Shown one piece after another: positions 9,708-17,907 of a DNA stretch of 64,000 nucleotides. Source of the stretch: JACPNO01 sp963825405 (GTDB taxonomy: Bacteria > Acidobacteriota > Terriglobia > Bryobacterales > Bryobacteraceae); assembly GCA_963825405.1 (NCBI GenBank), contig CAWGTB010000011.1:1-64000 (forward strand), given 5' to 3'. Each line of letters begins with the position of its first letter. Within the stretch, counting starts at the first letter, position 1. The position numbers and the translations under genes are program-made. A model generated the notes under the pieces. That model had not been told where the DNA came from and ran no database searches. It saw only the letters and a list, made by a program, of their open reading frames with translations.

Positions 9708-12101
9708 CTATTTGCGCAGAATATCGAAACCGGGGTCGAGCGCTACGCGAACAGGCGCTTCGGGCAGCGTCACGGTGAAAGTGACCGGCTCGTTGGCGGT
9801 CTCCACCCAGGTCACCTGCCGGTGATTGGCGAATTGAATCTCCACCGGCACCTCGGCGCTGAAATCATCCTCCACTTCAGTCTGTGAAATCGTTCCGGTG
9901 AGTTTGAGATTCGGCGCCTTGCCGCGCACGGTATAGGTTAGCTTCAGCGTCGGGACGCCAGTGCCGTACACCCACTGCTCGAAGAAGGATTCCAGTTTCG
10001 GATCGTGAGACTTGGGCGGGAGGAATTCGGCCGCCAACTCGCGGAACTGCTCAGTAGAAATTGCCTTCCACTCATAACGGCGCCGGATCTCACCCAGCAT
10101 GGCCATAAAGCGCTGGTCGCCAATTCGAGAGCGCAACATGTGCAGGATCCAGGAACCCTTTCCGTAAGTGATAAATTGCCAAGCGAACGGAGATTGCGCG
10201 GTTTCCAGGCGCGGCCCGAGAATAATCGGTCCAGTCGATTCCAACGTTTGATTGGCGGCTGTTTTAGAAAGCAGGCGATTCCGGTACTCGTCGAGCATCA
10301 CGTCGATCGACCGCCGGCCGCTTCGTTTTTCGAGATACAGCAGGGCGGAGTAGTTCGCCAGGGATTCCATGATCCAATCGTCGCGATAGCCGGCGGAGGT
10401 CACGACGTTGCCCCACCACTGGTGCGCTGTTTCATGAGCCTGCAACAGATCGGTGAAAAAGCTATGGCCGCCCGCGTTCAACACCACGGGGCGCTCCTGC
10501 GCTCGCAGGTAAGAAAGCGTTGAGAGATAAATCAATCCGGCAAAGCCCTGGCCAAAGGTACCGGGAACGGGCGAAACCACCAGGTGGCGCAGTGGCGGCG
10601 GACCGAAGTTTGCGGACATGAATTCGAGTGCCGCAGACACTTCCGTGGCGAGCTCGGGCAGACGCGCGGCCGGATTGGGCACAATCGGCGAGAGCGGGCC
10701 CATCACATCGGCAGACTGGCGCCGCGACCAAATCGGCACGTCGCGAGCGACACCCGTACGGTGCGGCCCCGGCTGCAGCGATTTTTCCACTTTCTGATTG
10801 GCGCAGACTTCCACGGTGTAGCCGGCGCGCGCCACGTTTTCTCTCAAATAGTGGCCAAGATTAAAACCCGCCAGGCGGATTGGCGCTGTAGTTTCTCGAC
10901 GTGTAATGCGCCATGCGCCATCGGTCTTATCGCTGGTGATTTCTCCAGCGGTAACCAGGTCAAGATCCTTGGGATAACGAAAAGTCACATCATAATGCGC
11001 GAACTGCATGTTGTGATTGGGATACCAACCTCCGCGCGCGCCCACGGAAAATACCTGATTGCCAGCGTCGAAAATGACTTCGCCTTCGTGATGCAGTTCC
11101 ACTTCGTATTCGCGCCCCGCTTGCAGCGGCATGGCAGGCAGCACCAGAAACCGCTCGTTTCCTTCGCCCCAAAGAAGACCCGACCTCACCGACTCGCGCT
11201 GCAGCACTTCCGCCGGCTGGCCATCGATAAGCGCCGTCGTAACCCTCATGCGCCGTGAAATCTGGAAAGGCAGCGCTCGCTCGCTGCCCACGGCCGGCGC
11301 AACTTTAACGCGTGTAACCGCACGCAAGCGCAAATCCGATTCCACCGTCGCATCAATACGGAAATCTTTCAATGCCAGCGTCGTTTCCAAAGGCACGCGG
11401 GTGTGTTTGCGGAACGGCAATGTCTCGAAACTGGTCCAGACGTCGAAGACTGCACGCTGGTCGCGGGTAACGGTCTGGCCAATCATGAGCTGCTCGGCCT
11501 CGCGCGGATCGTAAATCACATCGAAGTTATGGAGCTTCCTGCCGTTCAGCAGCGCAGCGAAAAAACCGGATTGTTCGCGCTGAGAGGAAAGCAGGTCTTC
11601 CACCAGACGCGTTTCAAAACTGGACGCTAGATTGCGCACGCCCGCGTCCCATTTCTCCACCATCAGCATGCCCATTTCCGGGCTCTTTTTGGGAAATGGA
11701 TTGGCGCGAATCTGCTCCATCAACTGTTGGTACGTGTTGTCGCCGAACAGGAAAACGGCGGCTTGGAAATGCTCATCCAGGTTAGGCGAACCGATCGCAG
11801 CCGCCAGCGATTGCCTTTCTCCGCGGCTGGGAGCGATCACCAGCAGTTCGGCATCGCCGCCCTCCACCTCGGTGGTGAATACGGCGGAAGTGCGCACACC
11901 GCCAATAGGCTTGCCAAAAATCAGATAGCCATCGGTAAGGTAAAGCCGGGCGTCATCTTTGGAAAAGCTGATGTCGCGGACACGATAGCATTCGTCCGGA
12001 TCGAGCGATGCCTCGCGAATCTGACGGCTCAGGTCAGTGAGCGTGGTCGCGGCGTGCAGACACACGGATAGCAGCAAGACTCCCGGAAGCCCTCGCACCA
12101 T
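9708..12101 (-). CDS. M1 family metallopeptidase, secreted
   Basis: This is a second, larger M1 peptidase of 797 residues. A signal peptide (MVRGLPGVLLLSVCLHA) indicates export. The zinc motif HETAHQWWGN starts at H556 and the third ligand lies in MESLANYSA. In place of the usual GxMEN aminopeptidase motif it has the variant GQGFAGLIYLS, so substrate choice probably differs from the neighbour. The N-terminal half is a large region before the M1 beta-domain with no recognised fold. No frameshift is seen. The two M1 genes probably form an operon. The peptide substrate is unknown. Confidence 0.9.
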   Translation of the reverse strand: MVRGLPGVLLLSVCLHAATTLTDLSRQIREASLDPDECYRVRDISFSKDDARLYLTDGYLIFGKPIGGVRTSAVFTTEVEGGDAELLVIAPSRGERQSLAAAIGSPNLDEHFQAAVFLFGDNTYQQLMEQIRANPFPKKSPEMGMLMVEKWDAGVRNLASSFETRLVEDLLSSQREQSGFFAALLNGRKLHNFDVIYDPREAEQLMIGQTVTRDQRAVFDVWTSFETLPFRKHTRVPLETTLALKDFRIDATVESDLRLRAVTRVKVAPAVGSERALPFQISRRMRVTTALIDGQPAEVLQRESVRSGLLWGEGNERFLVLPAMPLQAGREYEVELHHEGEVIFDAGNQVFSVGARGGWYPNHNMQFAHYDVTFRYPKDLDLVTAGEITSDKTDGAWRITRRETTAPIRLAGFNLGHYLRENVARAGYTVEVCANQKVEKSLQPGPHRTGVARDVPIWSRRQSADVMGPLSPIVPNPAARLPELATEVSAALEFMSANFGPPPLRHLVVSPVPGTFGQGFAGLIYLSTLSYLRAQERPVVLNAGGHSFFTDLLQAHETAHQWWGNVVTSAGYRDDWIMESLANYSALLYLEKRSGRRSIDVMLDEYRNRLLSKTAANQTLESTGPIILGPRLETAQSPFAWQFITYGKGSWILHMLRSRIGDQRFMAMLGEIRRRYEWKAISTEQFRELAAEFLPPKSHDPKLESFFEQWVYGTGVPTLKLTYTVRGKAPNLKLTGTISQTEVEDDFSAEVPVEIQFANHRQVTWVETANEPVTFTVTLPEAPVRVALDPGFDILRK

Positions 12102-12124
12102 GCTCCTAGTCTACTGCCGCCTGG

Positions 12125-12736
12125 CTACCTTCGGCGTTTGGCCTTTCGCCTCACCCTTCGCCGGTAAGGGCCCAGCAGCGTTTCGATATCGTGGCGCAGC
12201 CATTGGATCACCGTGCCTTCGCGCATAATGGCCCAGTTCAGCATCGATCCGCTGGACATAGCACTGAGCGCCCGCACCAGGCGCGCCGTGTCGCAGGGCA
12301 GCAATTCACCCGCAGTTACAGCTTCGTCCAGCAATGCGCGATATCCCGCCATCATGGCGCGCGAATTGGCCAGGGCGAGACGGTGGAAGTCCGGGTCGGT
12401 GAGGTCGATCTCGAGAAACGCCAGGCTGTTGGCCATGGCTTCCGGAGTTTCGCACATGTGCGCCATCTCTTCGAGCGCTGCGGTGAGCGCGGCCAGCGGC
12501 GAGCGATGGGCAGCGCGAATTCTGGCGAAGCACTCGTCCACACCCGCCATGCCTTGTTCCGCCACGGCCAGAAGCAGACCGCGCTTGGAGCCAAAGCGTT
12601 GCAAAAGCGTCGCTGGGGCGAGGCCTGCTTCCCTGGCAACATCCGCCAACGTGAGACGCGCCGGACCCACGCGGGAAATCATGCGAAATGCGGCGCTCAG
12701 AACATCGGCGTCCGAAGTGATCTTACGGCGGCTCAT
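12125..12736 (-). CDS. TetR-family transcriptional repressor
   Basis: This 203-residue protein has a TetR N-terminal helix-turn-helix (RLTLADVAREAGLAPATLLQ, about residues 23-42). The C-terminal ligand domain is not assignable to a specific effector. The gene is transcribed away from the SDR gene across a 78-bp region that contains two similar near-palindromes, each covering a -10 box. This suggests TetR represses both itself and the operon. The start ATG lies only 5 nt downstream of a perfect TATAAT (12742-12747, minus strand) and has no Shine-Dalgarno, so the mRNA may be leaderless. Confidence 0.9.
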   Translation of the reverse strand: MSRRKITSDADVLSAAFRMISRVGPARLTLADVAREAGLAPATLLQRFGSKRGLLLAVAEQGMAGVDECFARIRAAHRSPLAALTAALEEMAHMCETPEAMANSLAFLEIDLTDPDFHRLALANSRAMMAGYRALLDEAVTAGELLPCDTARLVRALSAMSSGSMLNWAIMREGTVIQWLRHDIETLLGPYRRRVRRKAKRRR

Positions 12737-12814
12737 AGTCGATTATAAACGAACATTCATTTTACTATTGACAATATATGAACAGTCGATTATATTCGAC
12801 CAGGAGGTGCGCTC
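12737..12814. promoter_or_regulatory. Divergent promoters with two TetR-type operators
   Basis: Plus strand: TTGACA (12768-12773), a 17-bp spacer and TATATT (12791-12796), then AGGAGGTG (12802-12809) 5 nt before the SDR ATG. Minus strand: TATAAT at 12747-12742 for tetR. A near-perfect palindrome GTCGATTATATTCGAC (12785-12800, 14 of 16 symmetric) covers the plus -10. A related sequence starting GTCGATTATA (12738-12747) covers the minus -10. The 11-bp direct repeat AGTCGATTATA occurs at 12737 and 12784, 47 bp apart. This is seen directly; that TetR binds it is inference. Confidence 0.8.
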
Positions 12815-13768
12815 ATGGCAAAGCCCACCCTCAAAGGACAAGTTGCCCTGGTCGCCGGTGCCACGCGCGGCGCCGGACGCGGCATTGCGTGCATGCTCGG
12901 TGAAGAAGGCGCCACGGTCTACTGTAGCGGCCGCAGCACGCGTGAACATCCGGCGACTACCGGTTTCTACGCGGGCCGTCCCGAAACTATCGATGAAACC
13001 GCGGAAATGGTTACCCGCTACGGCGGCGTAGGCATCCCCGTGCGCACAGATCACTTGGTGCCGGAGCAGGTAGAAGCGCTCATCGATCGCGTGCGCCGCG
13101 AGCAGGGGCGGCTCGATGTGCTGGTCAACGACATTTCGGAAGGGGACGCGCATGAGTGGAAGCCGTTCTGGAAGCTGGACCTCGACAAGGGATTCCGTAT
13201 GCTCCGCAATGCCCTCGATTCGCACATCATTACCAGCCGCTATGCAACGCCGCTCATCATCGAGGGAGGCCGCGGACTCATCGTCGAAATTGGTGACGGC
13301 GATACGCTCGATTACCGCGCCACGCTTTTCTACGATCTAGTCAAGACTTCGGTGAGCCGGTTTGCCTACGCCATGGCGGAGGAACTGTACAAACACAGCG
13401 TGGCGGCGGTGGCCGTAACGCCCGGATTCATGCGCACCGAAGCCATGCTGGACCACTTTGGCGTGACGGAAGCCAACTGGCGCGATGGTGGAAAAAGAGA
13501 TCCTCACTTTTTGCACTCAGAGACACCGTTCTTCGTGGGCCGCGCCATTTCGGCGCTGGCGGCGGATCCGCACATCTTCGAAAAATCCGGTGGCTTGTAT
13601 AGCTCTTGGGGGTTGTCCCGGGAGTACAGGTTCACGGACGTGGATGGATCGCGTCCCGACTGGGGCCGTAATTTCGATATCGAGGAGTATTTCAAGAAGT
13701 CATTGAAAACTGGATTCCGTTGGACGATCTCACGCCGGACGAGCGCACACGAGGAGGCGCCGCGATGA
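12815..13768 (+). CDS. SDR-family oxidoreductase
   Basis: This is a short-chain dehydrogenase/reductase of 317 residues using NAD(P)H. The cofactor motif is seen as GATRGAGRG (residues 15-23). The NNAG-type position reads NDIS, as in a subgroup of SDRs annotated as dehydrogenases of unknown substrate. An active-site Tyr would lie in the region of YDLVKTSVSRFAYAMAEEL, where YxxxK is present as YDLVK. It begins the TetR-linked operon with a strong Shine-Dalgarno and overlaps the next gene by ATGA at 13765-13768, which favours coupled translation. Substrate unknown. Confidence 0.92.
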   Translation: MAKPTLKGQVALVAGATRGAGRGIACMLGEEGATVYCSGRSTREHPATTGFYAGRPETIDETAEMVTRYGGVGIPVRTDHLVPEQVEALIDRVRREQGRLDVLVNDISEGDAHEWKPFWKLDLDKGFRMLRNALDSHIITSRYATPLIIEGGRGLIVEIGDGDTLDYRATLFYDLVKTSVSRFAYAMAEELYKHSVAAVAVTPGFMRTEAMLDHFGVTEANWRDGGKRDPHFLHSETPFFVGRAISALAADPHIFEKSGGLYSSWGLSREYRFTDVDGSRPDWGRNFDIEEYFKKSLKTGFRWTISRRTSAHEEAPR

Positions 13769-14291
13769 AGCCCAAAAAGAAAATCTTGGTCTACGTAGCA
13801 ACCAGTGCCGACGGCTATATCGCCCGCGCCGATGGCAGCGTCGACTGGCTGAATCGGCCGCGGACTGCCGGCGACTATGGCATGGGAGCTCCTTCCGCAC
13901 TATCGACACCATACTGTGGGGCCGGAAAACGTACGAACAATCTGCCGGCACGGGCGGAGGCGGATCCTTCGGCCCGAAAGTGAAGAACTATGTTTTCTCC
14001 CACCAGCCGCCACCATCGCAGCCGCCACCCGGCGAGGAGTTCATTAACGCCGAATCCGGAAAAGACGCCTGGATTATGGGTGGCGGCGGGCTGATCGCGT
14101 CGTTTCTGGACTCGGGCGAGATCGACGAGTTCATCATCCACGTGATTCCGACCTTTATCGGCGAAGGCATTCCGCTGATCCACCCCCGCCGGCGCTCAGT
14201 GGAACTGGCATTGCTCTCATCCCGAGGCTTCGCCGATGGCGTCGTGCGCTTGCACTATCGAGTCAAGACCAGAGATACAATACCAGGGTGA
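13765..14291 (+). CDS. RibD C-terminal/dihydrofolate reductase-like protein (frameshifted)
   Basis: This belongs to the DHFR-like reductase family shared with the RibD C-terminus, NADPH-dependent enzymes of about 175 residues. The N-terminus reads KILVYVATSADGYIARADG, the family's opening strand and helix. The frame breaks near 13885, within a C/T run. The following frame gives TIDTILWGRKTYE and later WIMGGGGLIASFLDSGEIDE and HVIPTFIGEGIPLI, both diagnostic of the family. One missing base would restore it. It overlaps SDR (ATGA) and the amidohydrolase (GTGA). It likely works as a reductase in the same TetR-controlled pathway. Confidence 0.82.
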
Positions 14292-15241
14292 ATCGACGAT
14301 CTTTTCTCGGTGCCGCGGCCAGCATGGCGTTAGCGAATAAGGACGCACAGGCGGCGTCCATACCCATCATTGACACGCATATTCATCTGTTCGACCCGAC
14401 GCGCCCACAAGGCGTTCCGTGGCCGGACAAGAACAATGCTGTGCTCTACAAGCCCGCGCTGCCCGACCGCTATCGCAAGATTGCCGAGCCGCTGGGCGTG
14501 GTCGGCGCCATTGAAGTGGAAGCCAGCCCGCTGGTGGAGGACAACCAATGGGTGCTCGATATTGCGGCCAAAGACAAAATCATCGTGGGAGTAGTCGGGG
14601 ATCTCGAGCCTGGCAAGCCCGACTTCCGCAAACATTTTGATCGCCTTCATCGCAATCCGCTGTTCCTTGGCATCCGCTGCGGGAATCTGTGGGGACGGGA
14701 TCTCAGCGCGGATATGTCCAGCCCGCAATTCATTACCGATCTCAAAATTCTGGCCGATGCCGGCCTGGAAATGGACGTCGCCAATCCCACGCCGCCATTG
14801 ATGGCCAGCGTCCTTCGCCTCACGGATAAGATTCCGAACCTGCGCATCGTGGTGGATCACTTGCTTCAGCCCGACCCGCCCGCCGACCCGGCCGCGCGCA
14901 AGGCGTATCAAGCCACATTGCGGGAACTAGGCAAACGCCCGCACGTTTTCGCCAAGGTTTCCGAGGTCCTGCGCCGCGTCGACGGCCGTGTTCCTGAGGA
15001 TTTGAATTTCTATCGGGAGCGCCTGGATGAGTTGTGGGAATATTTCGGCCAGGATCGCCTGATGTATGGCAGCGACTGGCCCAATAGCGATATTTGGGAG
15101 CCGTACCCCAAGGCGCTGCAGATCGCGCAGGAATACTTTGCCGCCAAAGGCCCGGGTGTTGCGGAAAAGATTTTCTGGAAGAATTCCATCGCAGCCTACC
15201 GCTGGGTCCATCGCGAGGCCAATCAACCAAAGATGGCTTGA
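14288..15241 (+). CDS. Tat-exported amidohydrolase (metal-dependent TIM-barrel hydrolase)
   Basis: This is an Amidohydrolase_2 family protein, 317 residues, related to 2-pyrone-4,6-dicarboxylate lactonases and L-fuconolactonases. A twin-arginine signal (RRSFLGAAASMALA) starts at residue 3, so it is exported folded. The metal ligands of the N-terminal strand appear as DTHIHLFDP, and the last-strand Asp in MYGSDWPNSD. GTG 14288 overlaps the previous stop by GTGA. It is the third gene of the TetR-linked operon. A lactone- or ring-opening hydrolase would fit after an oxidase and reductases, but the substrate is unknown. Confidence 0.87.
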   Translation: MNRRSFLGAAASMALANKDAQAASIPIIDTHIHLFDPTRPQGVPWPDKNNAVLYKPALPDRYRKIAEPLGVVGAIEVEASPLVEDNQWVLDIAAKDKIIVGVVGDLEPGKPDFRKHFDRLHRNPLFLGIRCGNLWGRDLSADMSSPQFITDLKILADAGLEMDVANPTPPLMASVLRLTDKIPNLRIVVDHLLQPDPPADPAARKAYQATLRELGKRPHVFAKVSEVLRRVDGRVPEDLNFYRERLDELWEYFGQDRLMYGSDWPNSDIWEPYPKALQIAQEYFAAKGPGVAEKIFWKNSIAAYRWVHREANQPKMA

Positions 15242-15295
15242 CCGGACGCGGCTGAAGCAATAGACTTGGGGCAATAATCGGGAAAGGAGCGGGTC

Positions 15296-16603
15296 ATGAT
15301 CCATGCCAGATTCCCCCGCGCGGGCGCTTTCGCGCTCGGTGCTTTTCTGTCGGTCACGGGCCACACCGCCGCCGCTGAATTGCCCAAGCCGGTAACATTC
15401 GCGAAGGACGTCGCCCCGATTCTTCAAGCCAAGTGTGAGTCCTGCCATCGTAAGGGCACCAGCGCACCGATGTCGCTTGTGACCTATGCCGAGACGCGGC
15501 CGTGGGCGAAATCCATCCGTGAGCGCGTGATCTCGCGCAATATGCCGCCGTGGCATATCGACAAGACGGTCGGTATCCAGCAGTTTCAGAACGACCGCTC
15601 GCTGAGCGTCACGCAGATCGACACCATCGTGCGCTGGGTAAATGCCGGCGCGCCGCTGGGAGACGTGAAAGATCTGCCGCCCGCCAAAGTGTGGCCCGAG
15701 GAAGAAGGCTGGCTGCTGGCTAAGCAGTACGGCGAACCTGACCTCGTGATTAAATCCGAGCCCTACACGATGCCGGCGCAAGGCCAGGACGTCTGGTGGA
15801 AGCCGCTGGCCGACGTGCCGATCACCGAAGCACGCTGGGTGCGTGCTGTCGAAATGCGCCCGGCGACGCCCGCTGGCCGCAGGATCGTGCACCATGCCCT
15901 GGCGCAACTGGAGCAGGATGAACCCGGCGCGGCCAATGTCGCTGCCGGCAATGGACCCGGATTGCTGATGGAATGGGCCATCGGGAAACAATTCGATCAG
16001 TACCGTCCGAACGCGGGCAAATTGCTGCTGCCGGGAAGCAAGATTCGCTGGGATATCCATTTTCACGCCGTCGGCGAGCCGATTCGCGATCATGTGGAAC
16101 TTGCGATTTATCTCTACCCCAAAGGCGAAGAGCCGAAATATCGCACCCGCCTTTCGTACTGGGAGGCAATGGCGGCCAGCACCAACATCGATATTCCACC
16201 CAACTCGATCGCTGAGACGCAGGGCTTTCACGTGCTGAAAGAGCCGGCCCGTCTGGAAAATTTCCAGCCGCACATGCATCTGCGCGGCAAGGCGATGTCG
16301 ATGGAAGCGATTCTGCCCGATGGCACGACGCGCATGCTAAGCCATGTCGATCATTTCAATTTCAACTGGATGAACAATTACATCTACACCGACGACGCCG
16401 CGCCGGTGCTGCCCAAGGGCACGATCATTCGCATCACCGCGTGGTAGGACAACACCACGGCCAATCCGAACAATCCTGATCCCAACCAATGGGTCGGCTA
16501 CGGTGACCGCACCGTCGACGAAATGGCGCATGCCTGGGTCAACGTGACTTACATTACCGAACAGGATTACAAAGACTGGCTCGCGAAGAAGAAGTCGAAC
16601 TAA
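15296..16603 (+). CDS. Exported cytochrome c-copper monooxygenase-like protein with in-frame TAG
   Basis: A signal peptide is followed by a class I c-type heme site CESCH in a domain opening with TFAKDVAPILQAKCESCHRK. The C-terminal half resembles type II copper monooxygenases (PHM/DBH). It has a His-His pair in RRIVHHALAQLEQ and an HMH metal motif in FQPHMHLRGK. The frame meets TAG at 16445-16447, then continues without further stops for 51 codons to TAA at 16601-16603. That segment encodes VDEMAHAWVNVTY, like the region carrying the CuB methionine in DBH/PHM. I report the full span because the downstream part looks coding. The stop may be an error, a nonsense mutation or read-through. AGGAG-type Shine-Dalgarno (ggaaaggagcgggtc) precedes ATG 15296. 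Confidence 0.82.
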
Positions 16604-16614
16604 CCCACGCCCAC

Positions 16615-17460
16615 ATGCAAGCACCGCGGTTGATTGCCATCCTGTTCGCAAGCTGCCTGCTCGCGGGGGCTCAACCGAAACCGCTCGCCCTCGAGCCCAT
16701 TCACGACTCCGGCCAAAGCGTGACCGGTGCTTTCGAAGGCTGGTTCAACAACGGCGACGGCAGCTTCAGCATTCTGCTGGGCTATTTCAATCGTAATTTG
16801 AAAGAGGAGCTGGACATCCCCATCGGTCCCGATAATCGCATTGAGCCCGGCGGGCCGGACCGAGGCCAGCCCACGCACTTCCTGCCACGCCGTCAATGGG
16901 GCGTGTTCACCGTGACCGTTCCCAAGGATTTCGGCAGCGCCAGACTCACCTGGACGCTGGTCGCCAACCATCTGACGACCACGATTCCGGCGAGTCTCGA
17001 TCCGTTGTGGGAAGTCTCACCATTCAAGGAGGAAGGCGAAGCCAATACGCCGCCTGCCATCCGATTTGCGGAAGACGGCCCCGCGGTGCAAGGTCCGCGC
17101 GCGATCAGCGCCGCGTTGGCAGCCACCGTGACGAATCCGCTGACGCTGACCGTCTGGGTCGCCGACGACGCCAAAATGCTTCCGGGATCAAAGACGCTTC
17201 CCAAGGGTCCGCCCGTAACCGTAACCTGGGGCAAATTTCGCGGCCCCGGCGCGGTGACGTTCGCTAACGCCAAACCTGCCGTCGAAAAAACAGAGGGCGC
17301 TGCCGCATTCAACGGCAAAGCCAGCACGACAGCGACATTCAGCGAACCCGGTGAGTACATCCTCCGCGTTGTAGCTAACGATTGGTCTGGCGACGGTGGC
17401 CGAGGCTTTCAGTGCTGCTGGACCAATGGGCAGGTGAAGGTAACGGTAAAGTCGCACTAA
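16615..17460 (+). CDS. Secreted protein of unknown function
   Basis: This is a 281-residue protein with a clear signal peptide (MQAPRLIAILFASCLLAGAQ). The mature part is rich in beta-type sequence, with a conserved-looking opening (DSGQSVTGAFEGWFNNGDGS) and a C-terminal segment (FSEPGEYILRVVANDWSGDG) resembling PKD/Ig-like sandwich strands. I do not recognise a catalytic motif. It begins 11 nt after the cytochrome c-monooxygenase gene and closes the TetR-linked operon, so it may be an accessory or assembly protein for that exported enzyme. Confidence 0.8.
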   Translation: MQAPRLIAILFASCLLAGAQPKPLALEPIHDSGQSVTGAFEGWFNNGDGSFSILLGYFNRNLKEELDIPIGPDNRIEPGGPDRGQPTHFLPRRQWGVFTVTVPKDFGSARLTWTLVANHLTTTIPASLDPLWEVSPFKEEGEANTPPAIRFAEDGPAVQGPRAISAALAATVTNPLTLTVWVADDAKMLPGSKTLPKGPPVTVTWGKFRGPGAVTFANAKPAVEKTEGAAAFNGKASTTATFSEPGEYILRVVANDWSGDGGRGFQCCWTNGQVKVTVKSH

Positions 17461-17573
17461 ATCCGTGTTGGATGAACGTCCAGCTGTTTAGATCCGACTC
17501 ATCTAGAGGCTTCCCAAACCGCTAACGCCTTGATACCAGACAGTCCTCTGTGTAACAGCTCCTGGCACACGAA

Positions 17574-17825
17574 TTGCCTATACAAAGCCACATGCTGGTT
17601 GCGCTGCTCAACGCTCTATTCGGATGTTCCCACCGGAGAACTACATTTCCGATCAGCCCGACTGGCAAGTTCGCGCTTTTGAATCCTCACACCAGCCGCG
17701 GCACCTATGTAGTTTGTCTGGATTGCGGCCAAGAGTTTGGTTACGACTGGCAACGGATGCACATCGGTGAGCCAGTTGCGGCGGTGCCATCCGCCGCGCA
17801 ATCGTTTGCGGCAACAAATCGCTAG
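17574..17825 (+). CDS. Small cysteine-containing protein of unknown function
   Basis: This gene encodes up to 83 residues; a second ATG at 17592 would give 77. It contains FGCSHRRTTFP early and VVCLDCGQEFGYDW later. The CxxC plus the earlier Cys-His could form a zinc-ribbon-like site. There is no signal peptide. Similar small proteins are, to my knowledge, frequent in Acidobacteria, but I know no assigned function. It stands alone between the TetR operon and the yfhO-like gene. Confidence 0.7.
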   Translation: MPIQSHMLVALLNALFGCSHRRTTFPISPTGKFALLNPHTSRGTYVVCLDCGQEFGYDWQRMHIGEPVAAVPSAAQSFAATNR

Positions 17826-17907
17826 GGCTGTCTGTTAAAGCGGGCCAGCCAAGGCTCCCCGGCGACCCGAGAGCCCGAGCTTTGTTCTGACGTGTGCTCT
17901 GACGCAA

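Noticed and set aside
16445..16447. TAG read as pyrrolysine
   Set aside because: No pyl genes or suppressor tRNA are in the window, and Acidobacteria are not expected to use it. Error or nonsense mutation is simpler.
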